A stretch of DNA of 64,000 nt, taken from the NCBI RefSeq assembly GCF_001437285.1, contig NZ_JQBF01000002.1, forward strand, positions 248,001 to 312,000, in the 5' to 3' direction. This DNA comes from Pediococcus pentosaceus (GTDB lineage: Bacteria > Bacillota > Bacilli > Lactobacillales > Lactobacillaceae). The notes under the pieces were generated by a model. It ran no database searches, was not told where the DNA came from, and saw only the letters and a program-made list of their open reading frames with translations. How positions within the stretch are numbered: position 1 is the stretch's first letter; the number at the start of each line of letters is the position of its first letter. Shown in pieces: positions 1-10,335 of the stretch. The translations under genes were made by a program, and so were the position numbers.

Positions 1-23
1 TATCTAATCCTATTTCAGTGGAA

Positions 24-60
24 ACAAAAAACAGATGACCTTAAGCCATCTGTTTTAGTA
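24..60 (-). terminator. Rho-independent terminator of ppaC
   Basis: Read on the minus strand, the arms ACAGATG and CATCTGT (31-37 and 47-53) form a 7-bp stem with a short loop. A run of six T follows. It lies just downstream of the ppaC stop codon. Confidence 0.8.
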
Positions 61-66
61 TTCGTC

Positions 67-999
67 TTATGCAAATGCATCCATTAAAGGAGGTACAACT
101 TGTTTTTTACGTGATACAACGCCAGGAAGGTCTGCTGTGTTGTGATCTGATAATTCAGTGTTAAATGCTTTTTCAACGATATCCTTTGGTTCACCAACTA
201 CTAGTAAGCGTGAATCACTTGAAAGAATGTTAGTTGCAAGTAATAAGAACATGTCATAGCCGTTCTTTTGGTTTTCTTCTTCCATTGTCTTAACTAGTGC
301 AGTTTCACGGCTAAATACGTCATCGAGATCAACTGTGTTCACTTGACCAATACGGATTGTCTTTCCACCCATATCAAAGCTCTTAGCGTCACCGTCAACC
401 AATTCTAATTCAGACTTGCTAGAAAGGTCCGTTCCGGCCTTAAGCATTTCTAAACCGTAAGTTTCTACGTCGATATTAGCAATTTTAGCTAGTTCTTCAA
501 GGGCTTTACGGTCATCATCAGTTGTAGTTGGTGACTTAAGGAGTAGCGTATCAGAAACAATGGCTGAAAGCATCAATCCAGCTAATTTAGCAGGAATTTC
601 AACATTATTTTCATGGAATAATTTAGTTAAAATTGTACTTGTACAACCTACTGGTTCAGCACGGTAGAACAAAGGTTGTGAAGTTTCAAAGTTAGCAATC
701 CGATGATGATCAACGACTGCAGTAACTGTTACTTGATTAAGATCTGAAACACTTTGTTGGCTTTCATTATGGTCAACAAGCATAACTGAATCTACTTCGT
801 TGGCAGCTGTTTCGATTACTCGTGGAGTTGCTTCATCAAAGTGTGATAAAACAAAAGCTGTTTCAGGGTTAGGATTGCCTAAAGCAACGGCTTCTGCATC
901 TGCTACTCCCAATTGATTTTGTAAATATGCAAAGGCCTTCGCAGCAACGATTGCGTCTGTATCTGGATTAGAATGTCCGAAAACAAGTTGTTTATTCAT
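67..999 (-). CDS. ppaC: Manganese-dependent inorganic pyrophosphatase (DHH family)
   Basis: This family II pyrophosphatase hydrolyses pyrophosphate to phosphate in the cytosol, pulling biosynthetic reactions forward. The metal ligands typical of the family are visible: H9, D13 and D15 in GHSNPDTD, D76-H77, and D97-H98-H99 (the DHH motif). The C-terminal DHHA2 domain carries the SRKKQ signature near the end. At 310 residues it has the usual family length. The ATG is preceded by AAAGGAGAC, which overlaps the stop codon of the upstream LysR gene 15 bp away, so the two are probably co-transcribed and translationally linked. Confidence 0.96.
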   Translation of the reverse strand: MNKQLVFGHSNPDTDAIVAAKAFAYLQNQLGVADAEAVALGNPNPETAFVLSHFDEATPRVIETAANEVDSVMLVDHNESQQSVSDLNQVTVTAVVDHHRIANFETSQPLFYRAEPVGCTSTILTKLFHENNVEIPAKLAGLMLSAIVSDTLLLKSPTTTDDDRKALEELAKIANIDVETYGLEMLKAGTDLSSKSELELVDGDAKSFDMGGKTIRIGQVNTVDLDDVFSRETALVKTMEEENQKNGYDMFLLLATNILSSDSRLLVVGEPKDIVEKAFNTELSDHNTADLPGVVSRKKQVVPPLMDAFA

Positions 1000-1014
1000 T
1001 ATAAAAAGTCTCCT

Positions 1015-1986
1015 TTAATCATCTTTTTTTGTAGTTAGGTTACGTACCTTATCAATATACTTCTCGCCGTCCATATATTCAAAGAAGGCACTCAAAAAGG
1101 CGTTCATCCGTGGAATTTTGTCTTTGTCTTTTCTGTAAACAAACCCAATTTCATAGCTAATCTTAGGGTCAAACTTAGTTATATAAGCATCAGTTGCTTC
1201 GTCTTGATGGGCTACCACAAAAGATTCCGGTAATGCCGTAGCGATCCCCGTGCTATTCGAAAAACTCAAAATTTGAGCGGGGGTTGTAAAGTAAGCAACA
1301 CTCTTAGGTTTAGTTACCATCGCATCCTTAAATACTTCTGTAATAAGGTCATCCAAATAATAACCTTCTGGATAAGATACCCAATCAAAAGCTGCTGCAC
1401 GTTTTAAACTTACGCCCCGTGCTTTTGACAAACGTTCATCATGATGAACAAAAACTAAACGTTCTGTTCCAATCTTACGTGCTCGGTAAGGCTTCCAACT
1501 ACGGATATTAGCATCCGGAAGATATGTAATTGCAAAGTCTAATCGGTTACTTTCTAAACCTTCCCAAATTTCAAAACGCGTGAGCATATGAACAGTTACA
1601 TTAATTTCAGGGACATTATTGTAATAGTTAGCGATAAAATCTTCAAAAATACGAGTTTCAAGCGAAGCTAAAATCCCAACCGAAATATCACCACGTCCGC
1701 TACTTGTTGCTTGTTGAATCTCATCAGTCGCATGGTTCAAAATACGATTGATTTCATGCGTAGCATTCAACATTGTGTATCCAGCGTCAGTTAAACGAAG
1801 TTTTTTGCCGAGGGTGTAGAATAATGGCGCACCTACGGCATGTTCAAGTTTTTTAATCTGCTGTGTTAAGGCGGGCTGTGTAATTCCTAAAAGTTGGGCG
1901 CTTTGTGTGTAGCTCATCGTATCCGTGAGTCTTAAAAAATATGACAAAGTTTTAGATGAAAAAATCTTTTCTGTTTTTGTCTGCAT
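1015..1986 (-). CDS. LysR-family transcriptional regulator
   Basis: Residues 14-75 form a LysR winged helix-turn-helix, with the signature region SYTQSAQLLGITQPALTQQI. The rest resembles the periplasmic-binding-like effector domain of the family. The effector is unknown. It lies directly upstream of ppaC on the same strand with a 15-bp gap, which suggests a bicistronic message, but a regulatory link to pyrophosphate metabolism is only inference. The 323-residue length is normal. The upstream 98 bp before parC probably holds its promoter. Confidence 0.9.
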   Translation of the reverse strand: MQTKTEKIFSSKTLSYFLRLTDTMSYTQSAQLLGITQPALTQQIKKLEHAVGAPLFYTLGKKLRLTDAGYTMLNATHEINRILNHATDEIQQATSSGRGDISVGILASLETRIFEDFIANYYNNVPEINVTVHMLTRFEIWEGLESNRLDFAITYLPDANIRSWKPYRARKIGTERLVFVHHDERLSKARGVSLKRAAAFDWVSYPEGYYLDDLITEVFKDAMVTKPKSVAYFTTPAQILSFSNSTGIATALPESFVVAHQDEATDAYITKFDPKISYEIGFVYRKDKDKIPRMNAFLSAFFEYMDGEKYIDKVRNLTTKKDD

Positions 1987-2084
1987 ACTAGAGCACTCCT
2001 TTCAGTTAGCCTAAACGAACTAACAATCTCCAATAATAAGTCTAATATTAGTATTCATAAAGGGCAAGTAATAATCTGCTTAAT

Positions 2085-4538
2085 TTATTTATTATTTAAA
2101 ATTTCAGAATCTAATTCCTTTAAATTCATCGATACTGGTACACCTTCTGAATCTACATCGACCAAAAAGCTTCCATTGGAGTAACGTTCATTTAGTGGAT
2201 GCTCTAGTGGAATAATATCATGAATTAATCCTCGTGAAGTTCGGACTTCAAAAGCTTCACCTGATTCGACCACTTCAATATCTGCAACTCGATGTGGTTC
2301 TTTTTTAAGTTCTCTTAGAATTTGAACACCGCGGCGAGCACGGCTAGTCACACTAATTTCACTAACCTTCATCTTCTTAAACGAACCTCGATTAGTAATT
2401 AAACCAATCTGATCATGATCGTTTACTAGTACAAAATTAGCGATTTCATCTTCACGAAGATCCATCGATTTAACACCGGCTGCGCGAGGACCAACTTCTG
2501 GAACTTCAATTAAATCATACCGTAATCCATAACCATTACGAGTGGCCAAAAGAATGGTTTCTTTAGTCGATTGCCTGGTTAGCTTAGCCACATTGACCAC
2601 TTTAGCATCAGCTGCTTTTAATTTAATATAAACGGCGGCTTTTTTACGATACGTACGTCCTGGTTTGAAATCTTTGAGACTCGTGCGCTTAATGTAACCA
2701 TCACTTGTGGCGATCAAGAATGACACTGGTTCATCGAAGTTCTTAACGTCAAAGGCCTTTAGAATTATTTCATCATCTGCTAATCCGATTGCTTGAGAAA
2801 TATGCTCTCCAGTATCCTTCCAGCGGGTTTCCATGATTTCATGTACCGGACGATAAATCAGATTTCCTTTATTAGTTAACATGATTAGATGATCCAAAGT
2901 ATTTAGTTCCTTTTTGAAGACGGTAAAATCGCCCTCCTTGAGACCATCCTCTTCGGCGGAAGCCTTGTAGGAACGTAAACTACTACGTTTCAAATAACCC
3001 GATTGACTAACTAAAACCATAACTTGTTCTTCTGGTACTGTAATGGTTCGGTCAACCACTAACTCTTCAATATGTTCCTGAATTTCAGATAAACGTGGCG
3101 TGGCATATCGTTTTTTAACTTGACGTAATTCTGCCGACAAGACTTTTGATAATTCATTAGGGTTATTAAGAATGTTATTGAACTCATCGATTGAATCATT
3201 AAGTGCCTTAGCTTCACTTTTAAGCTCCGTTACATCGGTATTGGTTAAGCGGTAAAGTTGCAAGGACACGATGGCTTCTGCCTGTCGTTCAGAAAAGTTA
3301 AAACTAGTAATCAAGTTTTGCTTAGCATCCTTCTTATCTTTACTACCTCGAATAGTTTTAATAACTTGATCCAAAATCGAAAGAGCTTTAATTAAACCAG
3401 CAACAATGTGCAAACGGTCTTCAGCCTTCTTCAAGTTGAATTTTGTTCGTTTGGTAATGACTTCCTTTTGGAAATCAACATATGCTTGAATAATTTCTTT
3501 GAGTCCCATGCGTTCAGGTCTTAGTTTATTAATCGCTACCATGTTGAAGTTATAAGAAACCTGTAAATCAGTATTCTTAAACAAGTAATTTAGAATTCCA
3601 CGAGCGTCGACATCTTTCTTTAGTTCAATGGCAATTGAGAGTCCATCACGGTCAGATTCATCACGAATTTCAGCAATTCCATCGACTTTTTTCATAACGC
3701 GGATTTCATCGATTTTTTTAACTAACAAAGCTTTGTTAACTTCATAGGGAATTTCAGAAACAATGATTTGTTTTTTATTACCACGAATTTCTTCAACGGA
3801 AGTCTTAGACCGCACTACTACTCGTCCTTTTCCGGTACGGTAAGCTTGCTTCAATCCATTAATTCCTTGGATAATCCCTCCAGTTGGAAAATCAGGTCCC
3901 TTCACAAATTCCATTAATTTTTCTAAAGAAGGATTAGGGTGTTTGATTGTATAAAGGACTGCGTCAATAACTTCACCCAGATTATGTGGTGGAATTTCAG
4001 TAGCGTAACCCGCTGAAATTCCGGTTGCTCCGTTAACTAGGAGGTTAGGAAAACGTGCTGGTAAAACGGTTGGTTCATACTCTGTATCATCGAAATTTAA
4101 AACCATATCAACGGTCTCTTTATCAATGTCATTTAGCATCTCTTCAGCAGCTTCACTTAAACGCGCTTCCGTATAACGCATTGCAGCAGGAGGATCATTA
4201 TCAATTGATCCATTATTCCCATGCATTTCAATTAATGGAACTCGTAGTTTCCAGTCCTGACTCATCCGAACTAAAGCTTCGTAAATTGAACTATCACCGT
4301 GGGGGTGAAAATTACCCATTACATTACCGACTGATTTTGCCGATTTTCTAAAAGCTTTATCATGCGTGTTACCGTCTTTATTCATTGCAAAGAGGATTCG
4401 ACGCTGAACGGGTTTTAACCCATCTCGGACGTCAGGCAGAGCCCGTTCTTGAATGATATATTTTGAATATCGTCCAAAACGATCGCCCATAATATCTTCA
4501 AGAGCCAGTTCTTGAATTTTAGATTGATTATCAGCCAT
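2085..4538 (-). CDS. parC: DNA topoisomerase IV subunit A
   Basis: ParC is the breakage-reunion subunit of topoisomerase IV, which decatenates daughter chromosomes. The active-site tyrosine is Y122 in AAMRYTEARL. The quinolone-resistance region reads HPHGDSSIYEAL at 78-89, so S83 and E87 are the residues usually found in susceptible enzymes. Six-bladed C-terminal DNA-binding repeats follow from about residue 500. At 817 residues it is full length. It starts 13 bp after parE, which gives the usual parE-parC operon order and separates it from gyrA, whose partner would be gyrB. Confidence 0.96.
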   Translation of the reverse strand: MADNQSKIQELALEDIMGDRFGRYSKYIIQERALPDVRDGLKPVQRRILFAMNKDGNTHDKAFRKSAKSVGNVMGNFHPHGDSSIYEALVRMSQDWKLRVPLIEMHGNNGSIDNDPPAAMRYTEARLSEAAEEMLNDIDKETVDMVLNFDDTEYEPTVLPARFPNLLVNGATGISAGYATEIPPHNLGEVIDAVLYTIKHPNPSLEKLMEFVKGPDFPTGGIIQGINGLKQAYRTGKGRVVVRSKTSVEEIRGNKKQIIVSEIPYEVNKALLVKKIDEIRVMKKVDGIAEIRDESDRDGLSIAIELKKDVDARGILNYLFKNTDLQVSYNFNMVAINKLRPERMGLKEIIQAYVDFQKEVITKRTKFNLKKAEDRLHIVAGLIKALSILDQVIKTIRGSKDKKDAKQNLITSFNFSERQAEAIVSLQLYRLTNTDVTELKSEAKALNDSIDEFNNILNNPNELSKVLSAELRQVKKRYATPRLSEIQEHIEELVVDRTITVPEEQVMVLVSQSGYLKRSSLRSYKASAEEDGLKEGDFTVFKKELNTLDHLIMLTNKGNLIYRPVHEIMETRWKDTGEHISQAIGLADDEIILKAFDVKNFDEPVSFLIATSDGYIKRTSLKDFKPGRTYRKKAAVYIKLKAADAKVVNVAKLTRQSTKETILLATRNGYGLRYDLIEVPEVGPRAAGVKSMDLREDEIANFVLVNDHDQIGLITNRGSFKKMKVSEISVTSRARRGVQILRELKKEPHRVADIEVVESGEAFEVRTSRGLIHDIIPLEHPLNERYSNGSFLVDVDSEGVPVSMNLKELDSEILNNK

Positions 4539-4551
4539 TCATATTCCCCTT

Positions 4552-6591
4552 CTAATTGTTTTCTATATCAAGTTTAATTTCTTCAAAAGTTTCATTTGAA
4601 GTATTGGTTGGATCTCCAGCTTCATGCTCATGTTTCACAGCTTCGTTGTCTAGGATACTACCATCCTCTTCAAGCGTGAAAGCCACGTTGCTTTCAATCC
4701 ATTTCCGGCGAGGTTCAACTTTATCGCCCATCAGGGTGGTTACCCGACGTTCAGCTAAAGTGTCATCATCAATACGAACTCGGACTAAGGTTCTAGTTTC
4801 GGGATTCATCGTAGTTTCCCAGAGTTGGTCTGCATTCATTTCACCAAGTCCCTTAAAACGTTGGAGGGAGAATCCTCGACCCATCTGTTTGCTGACACTT
4901 TCGAGTTCTTCATCTGTCCAAGCGTATGCAATTTTAACCTTCTTATTGAGTCCTTTTTGTAACTTATAAAGCGGTGGCAAGGCGATGTAAATTTTTCCGG
5001 CATCAATCATTGGCCGCATATATTTATAGAAGAAAGTTAAAAGCAACGTTTGAATATGAGCTCCATCAGTATCGGCATCGGTCATAATGATTACTTTATC
5101 GTAGTTACTATCTTGGACATTGAATTCCGTTCCAACTCCAGCTCCAATAGTATAAATGATGGTATTAATTTCTTCATTTTTAACGATATCTTGTAGCTTA
5201 GCCTTTTCTGTATTCAAAACCTTTCCCCGTAATGGCAAGATGGCTTGGAATTTACGGTTTCGTCCCTGTTTAGCACTACCACCAGCAGAATCACCTTCGA
5301 CTAAGAATAATTCATTTTTCTTAGAGTTTTTAGATTGTGCTGGAGTTAATTTACCAGATAAAATACGTTCTTGTTTCTTTTTCCGTTTTCCGGTCCGCGA
5401 CTCATCACGAGCTTTTCGTGCCGCTACTCGGGCCTCACGAGCATTAATCGCTTTACGAACTAACTGTTGGGCAAATTCACCATTTTCCATCAAGAAAAAG
5501 CCCAGTTGCTCACTAACAATGGCATCCACAATCGGACGAGCTTCAGGAGTACCTAATTTTTCTTTGGTTTGGCCTTCGAATTCCAATAATTCTTCTGGGA
5601 TGCGAACTGAAATAACTGCAGACAAACCTTCTCGCACATCCGAGCCTTCTAAATTTTTATCTTTTTCTTTTAACAGTCCCATTTTACGGGCAAATTCATT
5701 GAAGGCTTTGGTCCAACCGGAACGCATCCCGACCTCATGGGTCCCGCCATCACGAGTACGTACATTATTCACAAAGGAGAGGATCGTTTCAGAATAGCCA
5801 TCATTGTACTGACCAGCCACTTCTACTTCGATTCCCTTTTTTGTACCATCGAAATACATGATATTACCAAGGGTATCTTTATCTTCATTAAGATAGTCAA
5901 CGAATTGCTTAATTCCCTCATCGTAAAGGTATTCTTCGTGTTGTTCGTGTCCTTCACGCCGATCCGTTAAAGTAATTTTAACCCCACGGAGTAAGAACGC
6001 CGATTCGCGTAATCGTACTGCTAACGTATTGAAGTTAAACACAGTTGTTGTAAAGATTTCTTTGTCAGGTTTGAATGTGACAGTTGTACCGTTTTTGTTA
6101 GTTGTTTTACCAACTTTTTTTAGGGTTCCAACTGGGTGCCCCCCGTTAACGAAAGTTTCTTCATATTTAACTTTGTCTCGCACAATCTCAACGGTTAATT
6201 TTTCAGATAGAGCATTAACAACACTAGCACCCACACCATGAAGCCCACCGGATGTCTTATAACCACCCTGTCCAAATTTTCCACCTGCATGTAAAACGGT
6301 AAAAATGACTTCAGGTGTAGGTTTGCCAGATTTATGCATCCCTACCGGCATTCCGCGCCCGTGATCGACCACAGTAATGCTGTTATCTGCTTGGATTGTT
6401 ACGTTAATTTCTTTTCCATATCCACCGAGAGCTTCATCTACGGCGTTATCGACGATTTCGTAAACTAAATGATGTAGTCCACGGCCATCGGTCGAACCAA
6501 TATACATACCAGGACGCTTCCGAACTGCTTCAAGTCCTTCTAAGACCTGGATGGATGAATCATCATACGATGTTTTACTTGTTTTTGCCAT
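4552..6591 (-). CDS. parE: DNA topoisomerase IV subunit B
   Basis: ParE is the ATPase subunit of topoisomerase IV. The GHKL ATP-binding fold is seen in AVRKRPGMYIGST and VDNAVDEALGG, with the second glycine box in GGLHGVGASVVNALS. The TOPRIM domain carries EGDSAGGSAKQGRNRKF and PLRGKVLNTEKA, and the DTDGAHI metal motif follows. The length (679 residues) is standard. It is first in the parE-parC unit. The promoter is in the 161-bp divergent gap shared with plsY. Confidence 0.96.
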   Translation of the reverse strand: MAKTSKTSYDDSSIQVLEGLEAVRKRPGMYIGSTDGRGLHHLVYEIVDNAVDEALGGYGKEINVTIQADNSITVVDHGRGMPVGMHKSGKPTPEVIFTVLHAGGKFGQGGYKTSGGLHGVGASVVNALSEKLTVEIVRDKVKYEETFVNGGHPVGTLKKVGKTTNKNGTTVTFKPDKEIFTTTVFNFNTLAVRLRESAFLLRGVKITLTDRREGHEQHEEYLYDEGIKQFVDYLNEDKDTLGNIMYFDGTKKGIEVEVAGQYNDGYSETILSFVNNVRTRDGGTHEVGMRSGWTKAFNEFARKMGLLKEKDKNLEGSDVREGLSAVISVRIPEELLEFEGQTKEKLGTPEARPIVDAIVSEQLGFFLMENGEFAQQLVRKAINAREARVAARKARDESRTGKRKKKQERILSGKLTPAQSKNSKKNELFLVEGDSAGGSAKQGRNRKFQAILPLRGKVLNTEKAKLQDIVKNEEINTIIYTIGAGVGTEFNVQDSNYDKVIIMTDADTDGAHIQTLLLTFFYKYMRPMIDAGKIYIALPPLYKLQKGLNKKVKIAYAWTDEELESVSKQMGRGFSLQRFKGLGEMNADQLWETTMNPETRTLVRVRIDDDTLAERRVTTLMGDKVEPRRKWIESNVAFTLEEDGSILDNEAVKHEHEAGDPTNTSNETFEEIKLDIENN

Positions 6592-6752
6592 TCATGTTAC
6601 TCCTTTAAGGTCAGTACTATTATCATAACTTATTTTTAAACTGATGAAAACATTTCGATAAATGTTATAATACTGCATTGTTACTGTAATTTATTACAAT
6701 TAAGTCAAATGTATAAAATATGCAGGATTTTTTATAGAAAAGAGGAAAGAAC

Positions 6753-7361
6753 ATGATAGAAATTATTATCATGCTACTTGTAGCTTATCTCCTAGGCTCC
6801 ATCCCTTCTGGAGTACTGGTTGCCAAACATTTTAACAAAGATTTACACCAAGAAGGAAGTGGTAACACTGGGACCACTAATACCTTCCGCGTTCTAGGCG
6901 TAAAGGCTGGCGTTTTGGTGTTGTGCATGGATCTTTTAAAAGGAACGCTCGCCACTCTGCAACCGATTGTCTTCCACGTACAGGGAATTAATCCTTTAAT
7001 TATTGGTTTAGGAGCTATCTTAGGTCATACTTTTTCCGTTTTCGATCATTTTCGTGGCGGAAAAGCGGTAGCTACAAGTGCTGGAATGTTGCTAGCCTAT
7101 AATCCTAGTTATTTTTTAATTGCCTGCTGTCTTTTTATTTTCTTCATTTACGTATCCAGCATGGTTAGTTTTTCGAGCATCGCGTCCTCTCCACTACTGG
7201 TTATTATCTCTCTTTTTTACCACGATTGGATTTTAACCATCGTAGCGGTAGCATTGACGACCTTTATCATATATCGTCATCGCACAAATATCCAACGTAT
7301 TCTGGCTGGAAATGAAAATTTAGTTCCATTTGGACTCTATTATCGAAAGAAAAATAAGTAG
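6753..7361 (+). CDS. plsY: Acyl-phosphate:glycerol-3-phosphate acyltransferase
   Basis: PlsY transfers an acyl group from acyl-phosphate to glycerol-3-phosphate, the first step of phospholipid synthesis, in the cytoplasmic membrane. The three conserved loops are present: [12 protein letters not shown] near residue 36, [19 protein letters not shown] near residue 92, and [14 protein letters not shown] near the C-terminus. About five hydrophobic segments separate them. It is 202 residues long and diverges from parE, a neighbourhood common in lactobacilli. A GAGGAAAG-type ribosome site precedes the ATG. Confidence 0.96.
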   Translation: MIEIIIMLLVAYLLGSIPSGVLVAKHFNKDLHQEGSGNTGTTNTFRVLGVKAGVLVLCMDLLKGTLATLQPIVFHVQGINPLIIGLGAILGHTFSVFDHFRGGKAVATSAGMLLAYNPSYFLIACCLFIFFIYVSSMVSFSSIASSPLLVIISLFYHDWILTIVAVALTTFIIYRHRTNIQRILAGNENLVPFGLYYRKKNK

Positions 7362-7381
7362 CTGCGGTTTGAATTACATAC

Positions 7382-7443
7382 AAAACCCCTAAAAGATTAG
7401 GTTTCGCCTTACTAACTCGCGAACCTGACCCTTTAGGGGTTTT
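7382..7443. terminator. Bidirectional terminator between plsY and lacX-like gene
   Basis: A long hairpin has outer arms AAAACCCCTAAA and TTTAGGGGTTTT and an inner stem AGGTTTCGC / GCGAACCT. T-runs occur on both strands. It serves the convergent plsY and lacX-like genes. Confidence 0.85.
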
Positions 7444-7447
7444 CTTT

Positions 7448-8329
7448 TTAGAAGAATGACATTGAAAATTCTTGATTAAATGTTTCTTGTGCAGCTAAAC
7501 GATTTACACCAAGCTTATCTTTTAATTCACCATTGAAATCGACAGTATCAGCAATTCCCCACCACGGTTCTAAACAAACAAAATTAGCAGTGGCTGGATA
7601 TGGTGACCAAATACCAAGGTATGGAGCGTTAGCAACCGTAAACGCAATACCGTGATTATTCACTTCATTTTCGGTCATTAAGGTGATTTGTTCTCCCTTA
7701 AGGTCCAAGATGATGGCGTCATCTTTAAAGAGCGCATGCGTTAAATCAAGCGGAGTTGTAGCATCAAACTTGATAGGGTTTTTAGGATCCGTGTAAGGTG
7801 CCTTAAGTGGAATTTGATTATACACTTGTTTAGGCGCGATTCGAATATGAGTATCTTCCATCTGAATTTGGGTATCTCCAAGATTTAGATTAAATCCAGG
7901 GTGCCCGCCAATCGAAAATAATAAATCTTTTTTAGAATCAGGATTAACTACTTCGTAATGCTCAATCAATTCATGATCCTTTAATGTGAAGTGCAAACGT
8001 AGTTTAAACTCAAATGGAAATTTTTGAAGAGTTTCTGCATCGCTATTTAATTCCATAATTACGTGTTGATCATCTTGTTCAACTGCTTCAAAATCCATAT
8101 CCCGCGCAAATCCATGTTGACCCATAGGATAAGTTTGATCCTCCACTTGGAATTGGTCATCCTTTAGACGTCCAACAAAGGGAAATAACACTGGGGCATG
8201 TCGGCCCCATACTGCAGGGGCGGCTTGCCAAATGTATTCAATCCCATCATTAGCCTTAACACTGGATAACTCGGCCCCTTTTTCGTTAATTTTGACTGTT
8301 AAATAGTCATTTTTTAAAGTAACCGTCAT
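7448..8329 (-). CDS. Aldose 1-epimerase family protein (LacX-like)
   Basis: The protein has the galactose-mutarotase fold and resembles the LacX subgroup. The core includes WGRHAPVLFPFVGRLKDD near residue 40, the GQHGFARDM segment, and the GGHPGFNL histidine region. A late acidic segment (CLEPWWGIAD) holds the likely catalytic glutamate. The substrate is not known; family members interconvert anomers of hexoses or related sugars. The 293-residue length is usual. It is the last gene in the topA-xerC-hslV-hslU run, 17 bp after hslU, although it has no obvious functional tie to them. Confidence 0.88.
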   Translation of the reverse strand: MTVTLKNDYLTVKINEKGAELSSVKANDGIEYIWQAAPAVWGRHAPVLFPFVGRLKDDQFQVEDQTYPMGQHGFARDMDFEAVEQDDQHVIMELNSDAETLQKFPFEFKLRLHFTLKDHELIEHYEVVNPDSKKDLLFSIGGHPGFNLNLGDTQIQMEDTHIRIAPKQVYNQIPLKAPYTDPKNPIKFDATTPLDLTHALFKDDAIILDLKGEQITLMTENEVNNHGIAFTVANAPYLGIWSPYPATANFVCLEPWWGIADTVDFNGELKDKLGVNRLAAQETFNQEFSMSFF

Positions 8330-8346
8330 CGGTTGAAATCCTCCTA

Positions 8347-9759
8347 CTATAAGATAAACTCACTCAGATCTTTATTTTGAGCAATGCTACCGATTTTGTC
8401 ATCGACATACTTTTCAGTAATCGTTACTTCGCCCATTTCCATTGAAGGACCTTCAAAAAGGATATCTTCTAGAAGATGTTCCAAAATGGTATGCAAACGA
8501 CGAGCACCAATATTTTCGGTTTCATGGTTTACTTGTTCAGCGATAGCTGCAATGCGTTCAATGGCTTCGATCATGAACGTAATCTTCACATTATCAGTTC
8601 CAATCAATGCAATATACTGCTTAACTAGTGCATTCTTAGGTTCAGTGAGAATCTTAACAAAGTCTTCTTTAGTTAAGTCGTTTAGTTCAACGCGGATCGG
8701 AAAACGTCCTTGTAGTTCTGCGATTAAATCACTAGGTTTACTTTCATGGAAAGCACCTGAACCAATGAATAGAATATGACTGGTGTCTACTAAACCATAC
8801 TTCGTACTTACTTGGGAACCTTCAACGATTGGTAGAATATCTCGTTGAACTCCTTGACGAGAAACATCACTAGATGAATTTTGACCAGAGCCGGTAATTT
8901 TATCAATTTCATCAATAAAGATAATTCCAGTATTTTCGGCTCGTTGAATAGCAGCGTGATACAAGTCTCCATGGTTAACCAACTTGTCAGATTCTTCGCG
9001 GATTAAAATTTCACGAGCTTCTCGAACAGCTACCGTTCTTGTAATCTTTTTCTTAGGCATTAAGCCATTCAAAGATTCACCTAAGTCGATCCCCATTTGG
9101 TTCATCATATTGCCACTGTTATTTTGCTTAGGATCGTCCATTTCAATGGTAACCATATCATTTTCTAGGAGACCCTTAGCTAACTTACTAGCAACATTCA
9201 TCCGTTTTTCTTTGATATCATCCGGCACTTTTTGAGAACTTTGGTTTAAGTTATCCGGTGTACGTCCTTGCTGTAATTGATTAAGCATGTTCATCATGTT
9301 TTGAATATCAGCAGCATTGTTTTTATTTTGAGTATCCGTTGGAACAGGAACGAGGAGTTCTACAATGCGACGGTCCGCATTCTTAGAAGCTTCTGCTCGT
9401 ACATCTTTAAAAGAGTTTTCTTCTTCGATGTGCACCGCATTTTCGACTAGATCACGTACCATTGATTCAACATCTCGGCCCACGTAACCTACTTCAGTAA
9501 ACTTAGTGGCTTCTACTTTTACAAAAGGAGCATTAACGATTTTAGCTAAACGCCGTGCAATTTCAGTTTTTCCGACCCCGGTAGGTCCAATCATTAATAA
9601 ATTTTTAGGTGTAATATCTTCTTGCATATCACCAGAAAGTTGTAAGCGACGGTAACGATTCCGTAATGCCACCGCTACTGCGCGTTTAGCACTTTTTTGA
9701 CCAATTACAAATTGATCTAATTCTTGAACGATTTCTTGTGGTGTTAAATTATCCTGCAT
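8347..9759 (-). CDS. hslU: ATP-dependent protease ATPase subunit HslU (ClpY)
   Basis: HslU is the AAA+ unfoldase that feeds substrates to the HslV peptidase. Walker A is GPTGVGKT at 58-65 and the pore-loop region GYVGRDVES follows it. Walker B is GIIFIDEIDKI, preceded by a diverged I-domain of low-complexity Asn/Gln/Met sequence. The C-terminal tail DLSEFIL corresponds to the peptide that docks into HslV. The gap to hslV is 3 bp, so coupling is very likely. Confidence 0.96.
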   Translation of the reverse strand: MQDNLTPQEIVQELDQFVIGQKSAKRAVAVALRNRYRRLQLSGDMQEDITPKNLLMIGPTGVGKTEIARRLAKIVNAPFVKVEATKFTEVGYVGRDVESMVRDLVENAVHIEEENSFKDVRAEASKNADRRIVELLVPVPTDTQNKNNAADIQNMMNMLNQLQQGRTPDNLNQSSQKVPDDIKEKRMNVASKLAKGLLENDMVTIEMDDPKQNNSGNMMNQMGIDLGESLNGLMPKKKITRTVAVREAREILIREESDKLVNHGDLYHAAIQRAENTGIIFIDEIDKITGSGQNSSSDVSRQGVQRDILPIVEGSQVSTKYGLVDTSHILFIGSGAFHESKPSDLIAELQGRFPIRVELNDLTKEDFVKILTEPKNALVKQYIALIGTDNVKITFMIEAIERIAAIAEQVNHETENIGARRLHTILEHLLEDILFEGPSMEMGEVTITEKYVDDKIGSIAQNKDLSEFIL

Positions 9760-9762
9760 GAT

Positions 9763-10317
9763 TTAGTCTTCCTCCTTGAAATCCAATGCAATAACGTTGT
9801 GGTTCGTAAAGATATCAATATCACCCGCAACGTTAATCGCAGTTTTAGCCATTTCTTTTGCACTGACTTGCGTAGCATGCTTCTTGAGGGCTTTAGCTGC
9901 GGCCAGCGCAAAGTTACCGCCTGAACCAATCGCTAAGATTCCGTCATCAGGAGCGATAACTTCTCCACTTCCAGAAACAAGATACATCTCTTTTTCGTCC
10001 ATAACAATTAACATAGCTTCTAATTTTTGAAGTTGTTGATCACCACGCCAAATTTTGGCTAGTTCAACAGAAGCTCTTTGTAAATTCCCACTATATTCAG
10101 AAAGCTTCTTTTCAAATTTTTCTTCAAGGTTAAAAGCGTCAGCAACACTTCCGGCAAAACCAACAATGACCTTTCCATCATAAATTCGACGAACCTTGCG
10201 GGCAGTCCCTTTCATAATAAATTTTTCACCCATTGTTACTTGGCCATCTCCGGCCATGGCATTTTCACCATTATGACTAATCGCAATAATGGTTGTCGCA
10301 TCAAATTTTACTGGCAT
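9763..10317 (-). CDS. hslV: ATP-dependent protease peptidase subunit HslV (ClpQ) with N-terminal extension
   Basis: HslV is the proteasome-like peptidase of the HslUV complex. Characteristic blocks are [32 protein letters not shown] and [16 protein letters not shown]. In many bacteria the mature protein begins with Thr directly after Met. Here the Thr pair is at residues 8-9, behind MPVKFDA. The ATG has a well-placed AAAGGAG seven bases upstream and no in-frame start lies closer to the Thr, so the extension appears genuine. It may be removed as a short propeptide, or the nucleophile may differ. Confidence 0.93.
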   Translation of the reverse strand: MPVKFDATTIIAISHNGENAMAGDGQVTMGEKFIMKGTARKVRRIYDGKVIVGFAGSVADAFNLEEKFEKKLSEYSGNLQRASVELAKIWRGDQQLQKLEAMLIVMDEKEMYLVSGSGEVIAPDDGILAIGSGGNFALAAAKALKKHATQVSAKEMAKTAINVAGDIDIFTNHNVIALDFKEED

Positions 10318-10335
10318 TTGTATTCTCCTTTTTAA

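Noticed and set aside
4055-6241. Plus-strand open frames opposite parC and parE
   Set aside because: They are antisense frames of well-supported genes, with no ribosome sites or family signatures.
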